The translations under genes and the position numbers were made by a program. The notes under the pieces were generated by a model. It saw only the letters and a list, made by a program, of their open reading frames with translations, made no database searches and was not told the DNA's origin. This document shows, piece by piece, positions 24,014 through 34,700 of a DNA stretch of 64,000 nt (positions are counted from its first letter, which is position 1; every line of letters starts with the position of its first letter). The DNA comes from Colius striatus (taxonomy: Eukaryota > Chordata > Aves > Coliiformes > Coliidae): positions 5,011,501 through 5,075,500 of the forward strand of contig NC_084767.1 of NCBI RefSeq assembly GCF_028858725.1, in the 5' to 3' direction.

Positions 24014-25441
24014 TGTTGATGTGCGGCGGGGGAGATGAAGGGAAAACAAACCCCCCAGGAGCAGCTGCGTGCTCGGGGGATGCTGGAGCAGGGAGCAGTG
24101 CCCGCATGCCCCGGAGCTGCAGGGCATCTCTGCCGGGCTCAGGGGGTGTCTCAGATCTCAGCTTCCCACCTGCCTGCACTGCAGCCCTTCCTCTTAGCAA
24201 GGGTTTTGCTGTCACCCCCAGGCAAAGGACGCTGGGCTTGTCCAGCGGGGCTTGGTGGATGTCCTTCCTGCCTGCAATCTCGGAAGCACCCAGAGGGGTG
24301 CAGGAAAGTGTCTCCTAATCCCCATGTCCCATAGCAGCAGCCAAATCCATCGAGGGCAGGATGACAGCTGGCAGGGAAACGCTCCCCTGTGCAGCGGGCA
24401 GAGGTCTCATACCTCCTCACAGGCATTTGCTTGCTGTGCCAAGCCCAGCTCTCCTCCAGCGCAGCAGTGGGCATGTGCCAGGGAAGGACATTCACCCTGC
24501 CTGGCTCTCACAACTGCGTCACCCGTTTGTTGTTAGCTGGACCCTTCCCCAGCACAGTCCCAGGCTGCCCTGGCAGCCCCTCTGCCTGCTCCCCACAGGC
24601 TGCAGCCCCCAAGGCGGGCAGCTGGTGTGCCAAGCTCCAGCTGACACTCAGGGCAGAGGTTGGCGCTGGCTGGGCAGGGAGTAATGTGGAGCTGCCCTCC
24701 CTGTGCCCATTGCTTGTGCTGCCTTGCTTTTATCCTGCCAGGACACCTCTGCTCTGCCTTTGCTCTGCAACTCCTTCGCTCCCCCCCCCAGGCAGGTGGC
24801 CTGGCAGCATCCCTCCCCCAGCCAGGGTCTGGATCCAGCCAAGCTGTGCACTGTGCTGGCGTAGGCTGTGCCGTGTCTGTCTCTCAAGGCCTCCTGCCTC
24901 GGGCCAAGCACTATCTGTGATGCTATGGGAGCTGCTCCATCCTTCTTGGCATCAGTTAGAGCAGAGGATGTTTTTTTTCTCATTTCCCTGAGAAGGAAAT
25001 GGCATGAATCAGCTCTGATTTTTCATACTCTCCACAGGCAGAGAGGAGAGGGGAGCAGGCTGTGTTGGGCAGGGCATGGGCACTGCACACTGGGGACTGC
25101 CACCAGTGTCTCTGGCAGAGGCATCCGTGGCTTCGCCCACTTCTTCCCCCATCCCCGTCACTCTTAAGCCATCTCTCTGTGCCACAGAAACGCCTCTTGT
25201 TCAAGCACTGCAAAAACACTCTTTGTACTTTGAATAGGACTCTTGAAGGCGAGGCAGCGTGCCAGGTGCCAGGCGCTGACAGCCAAGGCAGGGAGGGAAC
25301 AGCCAGCCCTGGCAGTGGGCAGCGGAGGCAGCAAAGCTGCTCTGCCCGTGGGGACGGGCCCCTGCGCAGTGCCGGGGCTGAGTCAGTGCTGGCATGCCAC
25401 TGCCCACAGCTGGGGCTCCCCTTGCCCATGCCCTGGCCCCA

Positions 25442-25499
25442 CACGTGGTCTCTGGAGTCTGGGAATGTGTGTGGCAAGTCCCCACGTGCCACACGTGGG
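25442..25499. promoter_or_regulatory. Cluster of three CACGTG E-boxes
   Basis: Perfect palindromic E-boxes lie at 25442-25447, 25483-25488 and 25492-25497. The last two form an inverted repeat, CCCACGTG-cca-CACGTGGG (25481-25499). CACGTG is bound by USF, MYC/MAX, TFEB/MITF and CLOCK/BMAL1. The cluster is about 90-150 nt upstream of the ARHGEF37 start codon, just before the exon acceptor. Confidence 0.6.
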
Positions 25500-25590
25500 T
25501 GTCAGTCTGACAGAGCTGGGTTGGGCACCAGAGCACTGATCACAGCCTGTCCCTAAACCCCTGCCAGCCCCTGCAGAGTGTCACAACGAG

Positions 25591-25794
25591 ATGGCCAGTG
25601 CTCCTGGGGCAGAGCCCGATGCCGAGGGCGCAGCAGACACTGAAGAAGCCATCTACGAGGAGGTGATGCCCTGCGACAGGATGGAGCTGAGCCAGCGGCT
25701 GGCCGTGGATGAGCTCATCACCACCGAGGCCAGCTACGTCCACAACATCCAGCTCTGTGTGTCGGACATCCGGGCACACCTGCAGAAGAAGCAG
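25591..25794 (+). CDS. ARHGEF37: ARHGEF37 coding exon 1
   Basis: Residues 1-68. An acidic N-terminus ([17 protein letters not shown]) leads into the first DH helix. The acceptor is CTGCAG at 25571-25576, followed by 14 nt of 5'UTR; the donor is CAG|GTGAGA. Phase 0. The following intron is 415 nt. Confidence 0.95.
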
Positions 25795-28700
25795 GTGAGA
25801 TGGGGTACATCCCCCTGCCCAGGGCTGGGGACCATGGGGGGAATCTGCTGAGAGCTACCAGATGCTCAGATCACTGCAGGGAGAACACCACGTGCTCACC
25901 ACCCACCTTCCTGGGCTTCTCCCCATCAGCCAGGGTGATGGGTTGGGTGGGCATTGGGTTTGACCCAGTACAGCCATCCTGTGGCTTTAACTCTGCATCT
26001 GGAACATGACAAGCTCTCATTGCCTGGCACAGCCAGGTCTCAGGAACTCCAGTGCCTCCTGGAACAGAGCATTGTTGCAGCTCCTCAGGTGTCACATGGG
26101 GCAGCTGGAGGGGCAGGAGTGCTCAGGTGGGCACGTGTGTCTCCACAACACAGGGTACACCTCTGCCTGATGGATTTGTCTTACCCTGGGGTATCTTCCT
26201 TCCCTTCAGCTGCCTGACCTTGACCTGGAGGGCCTCTTCTCTAACACTGACGACATCCTCCATGTCTCCAGACGGTTCCTGAAGGGTCTTGAGGCCACAG
26301 CCACCCAAGGGCATGACCAGCTGCTTTGCATCAGTAAGTTGGTGCAGTGCCAAGAGCTGACCTGTGCCCACTCACACCTGGGGGTGGTGGTGCCAGTGGC
26401 AGTGCTGCTGCCCTGTGCTGTGCCCAGGTGCAGCCCTCAGTCACCCCTTGACTCCCCCAGCAGCTCCCTCAGCTATAGCAAGTGCTGCTGCATTCACCCC
26501 CCACCCCACAGGGGCCAGGCACACCTGTCCAGCCTATAGAAAGCAGGGTGTCTGCATCAGGCCCAGCTTGGCAGAGGTGCCCGGGGTGCAGAGCACTGCC
26601 TCGGCACATTAGGCTGGCACTGCTCTGCCAGCTTCACCCTTCCAGCGGGCTAGGGAGAAACCTCTGCCTTTATTTGAGGCCATGGGAAAGGACTATCCTT
26701 TCCATACTCCCTCTCCAGGTGCCCTGTTTCAGGAGTTCAAGGAGGAGATGGAAACCATCTACAAGATCTACTGTGCCAGCTACGACCATGCCCTCCTGCT
26801 CGTGGAGAGCTACTGCAAGGACCCCAGGCTGCAGGCGGAGATCTTGGACACCCTGAAGGCAACAGTGTAGGTACCTGCTGCTGAGGACACTGCCTCTCTC
26901 TACCTGTTTTACCCACCAGCCTTGCACTTCTCCTCTCTGGTCAGGGTGCCTGCACAGGTACATGACACCATGATGAGAGTAATATTGTGGCCATCATCTT
27001 TGTGGCATTGACTGTGTGATCCCTGGCAGCCTGTCCTGCATCCTTGGGGACACTTGCCAAAGGAGTATTACAGTTTAGTGGTCTTTTATGATGGACTCTA
27101 AAACAAAGGCTCCCCTGTGGAGTTCCTGCCTGCTCCACAGCCCAAGAGGCTATTCCCACAGAGGGCACATGTTCCCCGGCTTGACCAGAGAGATGGGCTG
27201 GCCCTGGGAGACCCACAGAACCCCTCCTGAACTGTTGGGGAGGTCACAAAGACCATCAGAGCCAGGGGAAGCAGAAATGGCAGTGGAGGAGCTGCTGGAA
27301 TTTGCTGCTTTCTGTTTCAGAGCGCATTTGACTCCCAAATGAGAAATGCCTTGCATGTAGAAGTGAAGTCCTCCCTGCACTTTGCCCACACTCTCCCTCC
27401 CTTGTTGCCCCCTGGAGCGAGCGCCGATCCCGTGCCTCCAAGTTAGACAAGTGCAGCACTGTTCAGGGAGGCAGGATGCCAGCTGAGGGCAGCACTGTTC
27501 AGGGAGGCAGGCAGTGCTGGAGCTGGCACTGCCTTCAGGGCTGGCATGGACACCATGCCCCTGCCAGCACTCCTGGGGGCTGGCCCCACAGCTGGTGGGG
27601 AGCAGGGGCTCACAGCCAGAAACTGCCCATGGCTACTGGACACTATTTGCTTGCAGGTGCACACAAAGTTCCCCTGCAGCTGAAGAGGTGCTGCTTTCTC
27701 CCCAGAATGCTCACAGAGAAGCTGGGAGGAGTGGCAGGGCACCCCTCCACACCAAGCTTCAGCGATTCCCCTCTCCACCAGGCCTCACACCGGTGTGTCA
27801 GACCTCAGCTTCTTCCTGGTGATGCCAGTGCAGAGGATCACCAAGTACCCACTGCTGCTGGGGAAGATCCTGGAGAACACCCCCAGCAGTGCCAGCGCCC
27901 GCCCGGCCCTGCAAGCTGCCGTCCATGCCATGACTCAGCTCAATGCCAACATCAACGAGTACAAACGGCGCAGAGAAGTAGGTGAGCGGGCAGGGGGCAC
28001 GTGCTGGGGAAGCCTCAGCCCAACCCTGGCTGTCTCCCCTTGATGTTGCACTAATTCCCACTTCAGTCAGTTCAAAGCTCTTCTGCCCTGCAGCCATCCT
28101 GCCTGCCGAGGCTCAGGCTGGTGCGGGCAGCTCCGGCACTGCTCTGGTCCTGCAAATGCCACTCTGGGCAGGACCTGGAGGCGGCAGGAGCAGGGTGGCA
28201 TGGGGGATGCTGAGCACAAAACCAGTCTGTCTGCATTCCTAGAGCTGGGGAACACTGAGGAACAGTCCTGCCCTTGGGATAGGAGAAATCACGCTCCTCA
28301 AAAAGGGAGTTTGCTATTCTTTTTGGTTTTCGTAGTACTTTCCCTGGGGCTACTCTTCTTTGATGTGGGTTGTGCTTATCCTGTTGATCACAAATTGTCA
28401 GCTCCAGGTCTGGGTGCTGCTCACTCGCTCAGGCTGCTGAGGATGCTGACCCGAAGTTTCCTCTTCTGATCATTTTTCCTCCCACCTCATGTGCCCTCAC
28501 CCTTGGCAGCCACCAAATACACCAAGGCCGAGCACCTGACGCTGCGGGATCGCCTTGCACGCCTCAACACGCACTCCATCGCCAAAAAGACCACACGGCT
28601 CAGCCGCCTCTTCATGCACGAGGCCGGCATCGTGGCCAAGGTGAGCAGCTCCCAGCCCACCACCTGCAGAGCCTCCTCTGGGTACCTCCTTGAGGCAGCA

Positions 28701-31700
28701 AGTGCTGCCTCTCCTGGAGTGGTTTCTGGGGCTTTGTGCCGCCTCCCGAGCTGTGCCAGCAGGCCGGGAGAGCAGAGCTGAGGTGGCCCATGCTGACACC
28801 CAGTGGCCTGTGCTGTCACAGGAACCACAGTCCTGGTTTGGATCAGTCTAAGTGTGGCTCCTGGTCTCCAATCCCAAGGACCCTCAGGGTAGCAGTACAC
28901 ACTGCAGGGGAGTGCTTAGGCCTCCAAAGGACCCATGGGACCCTCAGGCACCTCAGCGAAAGGAAGGGCACCCAGATGTTGTCCAGCACCCCAGCCACAC
29001 CAAAAGCCTTGTTCTGCATGCATCACAAACACTCTAGATCTTATCCCTTTTCAGGCTCCCGGAGCCTCTGGGGATCTCTCCAGCAGCAGCACTGTGAGCT
29101 TCAGGCTGGTGCCTGGCTGGTTTTTATGCTAGCACACATTGAGGGGCAGAAGCCCTGCCCGAGGCACTGCCTGGCCTGCCAGGGCTGGGGATGAGCTGCC
29201 TCTTGCCTTGCAGACAGAGGACAGGGAGTACGATGACCTGGAGGAGAAGTTCCAGTATGTGGTGTCCAGCGTGGCTGCGCTGAAGGAGAACGTGGCATCC
29301 TACCTGGGCCATTTAGAGGTAAAACCCTGACAGCTTGCAGGGGTTGGTCCCATTGGGCCTCAGGACAAATTTCTTGGGCTTGCAGAATACTTTCAAGCCC
29401 CATGGAAACCAGTATCTGTTGGGGATGGGGATGTTCAGAGACTTGCATCTCTCAGCTAAATGTGTTGTGCTGGAGGCTTGCACAACATCTGAGGATCACT
29501 GAGGTACAGCACAGCTTAAAGTCAAAGCTTCATTGACACAGTCAGAGCTGGGTGTCATTTCAGAATAATTAGTCCTTAATCTGATCCTGATTTCAATGAG
29601 TTAAATAGCTGAGAAGGTCAGGTGCTCTTCAGACTGGGAATTCTTTCATCACAAGTGTAAGTTGTTCCAAATCAGGGAAACGACAAACTTCCCTTCTGAG
29701 ACGACCCACCGGATGACTGGGGCATCTGAGGGAAAGGAGAGTATGAGCAATGGCAAAACGTGAAATCTCCAGACACTGTAATCAGGAAGGTCCCAGGAAA
29801 TGGCAGAGGATTCAGAAAGCAGCAATTCGAGGGCTGGAAAGACCCTGTTGTGAAAATATTGACAAGGGCTCCCCATATGGGATTGGGAAAGAGGAAAGGG
29901 AGACAGAAAGGTCTCCCTGTAGCCTAAAGACAGGGTAAAAATAGGATTGGAATGGAAAACAGGAGGATGGCATTCTGTATGACAGTGAGATGGGGCATCA
30001 GCTAGGGGAACAGGGCATGGCTGTTCTGTGGGACATGGAGTGCTCCTGGGTGAGCTGCATCTGTAAGCCAGCTTTCTGGCTCCAGCCAGGACACCAAGTG
30101 CCTGCAAACAGGCTGGGCAGCCAAGATAATAACCTGTGGTTAGGAGGCATGCTGGGGCTTGGATGCAGCTGCAGAGGAGCTGCTGGTGGGGTAAGGTGGG
30201 GCTGCACACATGCTCTGTCTCTCTCCCTCTGAAGGCTTCTCAAAGCCATCTTGAGGAGCCGATGTTACTGCAGGACAGAGGCAGCCTGGCCTCCCTTTGC
30301 ACTAGCTGGCAGTTCCCTCTCATGTACCTGTCTGTGCCAGTGCCCCCACCACTGGAGAGGCAAATCGTGGTCCATACAAGATCACAGCCACCTCTGCTTG
30401 TGTAAGAGCCCCTGTAGGGTTGAGGAAAAACCCACAGGTCTCAGAGCTGCCACCTTCTGCTGCCAAGGTCAATTCCTTTTTATATTTCCATCTCCAGTCC
30501 CTCCTGTGGCAAGGATCACAAAGGAAGGGTCACCTAAGCATGACTACAGGCAGAAGGACAGGATTTAGGATGGAGATCAGGGCACTGGGAGGCCAATGTC
30601 AGCCATGGTTGATGAGAATCAAACAAACTGCTCCAGGACTGGCTGCAGGAGCAGTGCTGTGAGAGGCAGTGAAGCCAAGCTCAAGAGGAGCAGGCCACGC
30701 TTCTCTTGGCACCAGCAGCAGACTGGGGCTCTGGATGCTCAGTGGTCCTCTCTCTGGGTCTAGAGCCTGAGAGTCAAAAATCAGCCTACAGGCAGGAAGG
30801 AGACTGCTGCCCACAGGCTTGATGTCAGAGCAAGACCTCTCAAAGCAAGGGAGCACCCAAACCATCCTGAGCCATTTTCCTTTCCGATCTCCCTCTCAGT
30901 GTGAGGCAGAGGGAAGGTTTTGAAACTCCACAGCTGCTGGAGTACCTAACTCAAATGTCAGAGCATCAGGCTGGGGCAGGCTGCCTGGGAGCACAGGGCA
31001 GCCTTGGGCACTTCACTGGGGTGGGAGTTCTTTTGCAAGCCGGTGTGTGACCCTTGCTCAAGGGGAGAGAGTTGTTAACCCTTAAGTGAGCTCTCTGGCT
31101 GCAGACAAGAGTAGCCCAGAGCATCAGTCCCCCTGGGCTGCTATCACAGAGTACCCAGGCTGGGACGTTGGTGTGTCTTTGGGAACATAGGGATGGGTTA
31201 CAGATGAGTTAGCCCAGTGCTGGGCAGCCTTTGTGGGTCAGGTCTGATGGTTTTGTCCCTTCCAGGCATTCCTGTTGCCCACCCCACACAAGTGTGAGCT
31301 GCAGATGGAGGAGGGGCCTGCCCAGCAGTACCGCCGCTTCGCACAACACCTCCATCATGCTGCTCTCCCTGAGTTTGTGAGTGCTCCTTCCCCTTCAGCC
31401 ACAGCCAAACGTTGCTCACACCTTCTGCCAGGGCACAGCCAGGGCTGGCTGCTCCCCCAGGGCAGGGCAGCCAAGAGCTGAGTGGGACCCCAGGGCAGAC
31501 AGTGTCCTTGCCGGCAGCCACAGTCCCCTGGGCCTGGGACACGAAGGGGCAAGTAATAGGCTCCATCGATAGGCCCAGACACACGAAGTGAAGAACAAGC
31601 TCCAGGGTCCATCCAGGAAACAAAAGGAGATTAGCCAGAGACATGGCTACAACACAGCTCTAAAGTCCATCCAAGGCCAGAAACAAGCTGCAATGTCCAT

Positions 31701-34700
31701 CTGATGGGTCCACTCTGGAGCTCAGCTACCTACAGCAGAGGTCCGTGTTCCAGCCAGGAAACAGAGGCAGAAATCATCTCACCCACAGCAATTTCCAATA
31801 GCAGTTGAAGGCCCTTAAAAGAGCTGTGGGCAGGGCTGTGTGTGGAGGCTCAGATGAGCCTAGTCTGGGCTGTTAGACTGTTTGTGCCTTCAGGGCTTTG
31901 ACATGTTTATGACCAGCCATGCAGGCAGAGCTGCAGTGGGGCACAGGACAGTGGAAACCACGTGTGCTGTTTGACTCACACAAGGTGTTTGCTGCCAGGC
32001 CTCAGTCCAACACACCCACACCTTGCCTCCATACACACCATCCATGCCTACCTTTAGAAGCCACATCTGTCTCCTTCCAGCACCTTTGCTTGGTTCTCCA
32101 GGACTCCCTCTTGGGTGCTGGCTGCTGCCATGAACACAGGGAGGTTTCCTGAGCAGTGATGAGTGTGTCGGGGCAGCCCAAGCCCCACGCCTGAGTGCCA
32201 GCGTCCCCAAGGAGAGGCAGCACAGGGAGGGAGGGCAGCTCCGTGGCATAGCTCACCCTGGGCTGAGGGACTCTGTCAAGCCAGGGCACAGTGGCCTGCA
32301 TGGCACAGTCACTGCAGCAGCCTCCTTGGCCCACGGGACCTTGTGTGTGACTGCTCTTTACCACGGGTTTGCCTTGGTTGGCATCCTCTCTGCTTTCAGG
32401 GAAGGATGCCTCAGATGTTCCCCACTCCAGACAGTCCTTCGATAAGGCCCTGAGCACTTTCTCCCGTGTAAGACAGTACCCCATGCGGACAGCTTGGCCT
32501 GGCTGGGGGGCTCACATGGAAATGAGGTTCAACAAGGGCAAGTGCAGAGTCCTTGCACCATGCACCAGCACAGGCTGGGGACTGACCTGCTGGAGAACAG
32601 CTCTGCAGAGAGAGACCTGGGAGTGCTGGTTGATAATAAACTAACCTTGAGCCAGCAATGTGCCCTCGTGGCCAAGAAGTGTAGGCAGCAGGTCGAGGGA
32701 GGTTCTCCTCCTCCTCTACTCTGCTCTGGTGAGGCCTCATCTCGAGTCCTGTGTCCAGTTCTGGGCTCCCCAGCTCAAGAGAGATAAGGAACTTGTAGAG
32801 AGAGTCCAGCAGAGGCCACCAGGATGATTGGTGAACATTTTCCTTATGAGGAAAGGCTTTGAAACCTGGGGCTATTTAGCCTGGAGAAGACCGCAGGGGG
32901 AACCTCATCAACACTTTCAAGTACCTAAAAAGTGGATGTCAGGGGGATGGGGTGACACTTTTTTCTGTAGTATCCAGCAACAAGACAAGGGGTAAAGGAC
33001 ATAAACATAATAGAAAACAAAAGTTCCACTTAAACACAAGGAAAAACTTTATTGTAAGGGTGAGGGAGCCCTGGCACAGGTTGCCCTTGGGAGGGTTGTG
33101 AAGTCTCTTCCTCTGGAGGTTTCCTTCCAAACCTGCCTGGACACGTTCCTGTGTGACCTGATGGAAGGGAACCTGCTTTAGCAGGGGGTTGGGCTGGGTG
33201 ATTTCCAGAGGCTCTTTCCAACACCCACCATTCTGGAATTCTGTGAGATTTGGGGTCCTTTGCTCCGCAGAAGCGACGGCTGGACAGGCTGGTTTGGCAG
33301 CCCCTCTGCAGCCTCTCAGACATGCTGGTGGGGCCACAGCAGCTGGTCAAGAAGCGCCTGGACAAGCTACTGGACTACGAGGAGATCCAGGAGCGGAAGA
33401 GCGAGGTGGGCAGCGTGACATACGAGGAGGAGGCAGCCATGAACACGTACCTTGCCATCAATGCCTTGCTCGTGGCCGAGATCCCACGGTTCAACCAGCT
33501 GGCGCTGCAGCTCCTGGGGCAGATCGTGTGCTCCCTCAGTGCCCTGCAGCGGGACTTGGCTGCCCAGGTCCTGCACCAGGCAGAAAAGGAGCTAGAGCAG
33601 GTAAGAGTGGCCCCTCAGCATATGTGCCCAACTGACCCCTGTGCTGAGCCAGACCTATCTTGTTCAGGCTTGGGACGCCATTTGGGTGTCAGAGCTCTGA
33701 AGGTTTGCTATAGCCCCAGCCTGCCCTTGCAGACACATAGCTCCCTGTTTAGCATTTGTAAGTGATCTCTCCTCCCCTTTGGCTGAGGAAAGCCAAATTT
33801 CCTCTTCTTCACTGCCAGGAACTGTCCTCTCTCTTTGAGGACACAACTGGTAATTTACTGATGTGCTGCCTGAGAGATGAGTGTTAAATCTGAGCTCCTG
33901 AGAGCTCAGTGCCAGGAAGGCAAGGGGGAGAAAGCTCCTGGCTTGAGGAACGAGCATCCCTCGAACCCTCATTGCCTGAGAGACAGCTCCCAGAACTCCT
34001 CACAGCACAGACACTCTCTGACCTTGACGACTGCAAATGTGGGTAAGGCCTGGGGTAGAGGATGGCCCTGGTAGAGCAGGGTAAGGCCCTGGGGTAGAGC
34101 ATGACCAAGATGGGAACAGCCATGTGAAGGTATCCTCTCAGGCACTGCTCATGTATGGTCATGAGGGTGGATCTTCCTTGCTCAGTCTGGCATGCTTACA
34201 CAGCAGAGGCCTACTGCAAAGCCATATCCACTTGTCTCCCTTTGTAGTCAGGTAGGGTGGGCTGTGGGCTCGAGGCAGGACAGCAGGATCCAGGGACTGC
34301 TCTGGTGGGCTGGGTACAGCCCAAGAGTGATGGCCCAAAGCCAGAGAGGAACAGCTTTGATCTTTGATGCAAGTTTGCATCCTCAGTGGCAAGGCCTGCT
34401 CTGTTGCTTTCTCACCCTTTTCCTTCTTTCTCCTCTTTTGACCCTACTCACAGCACTTTCTGTCCCCACAGCCCTCTCTGACCCCAGGGTCTCTCTTCAC
34501 AGATGCCCCATGGCCGCATGCCTCTGCCCAGCTTCTGGAAGATGATGGAAGACACCTTGCAGCAGTTGGGTGCTCAGCTCCGTACCTTCTGCCAGACGTT
34601 TGAGACAGTCACACCGAGCCCTGTGACACTGGTAAGAGCTGGAAGGGGATGGCTCAGGACAGCTGGATGAAGAGACAGGACTGTGGCTTCCCAGTGCAGA

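Larger units (their letters stand above)
23737..25576 (+). other. ARHGEF37: ARHGEF37 intron 1 (inferred)
   Basis: About 1.84 kb between the presumed 5'UTR exon and the first coding exon. It holds a 16-base G run near its start and three CACGTG E-boxes near its end (separate entries). Open frames on both strands are not supported as genes. Confidence 0.5.

Noticed and set aside
32505-33247. CR1 reverse-transcriptase frame as a functional gene
   Set aside because: Only the C-terminal end of ORF2 is present and it is interrupted; a 5'-truncated dead copy.
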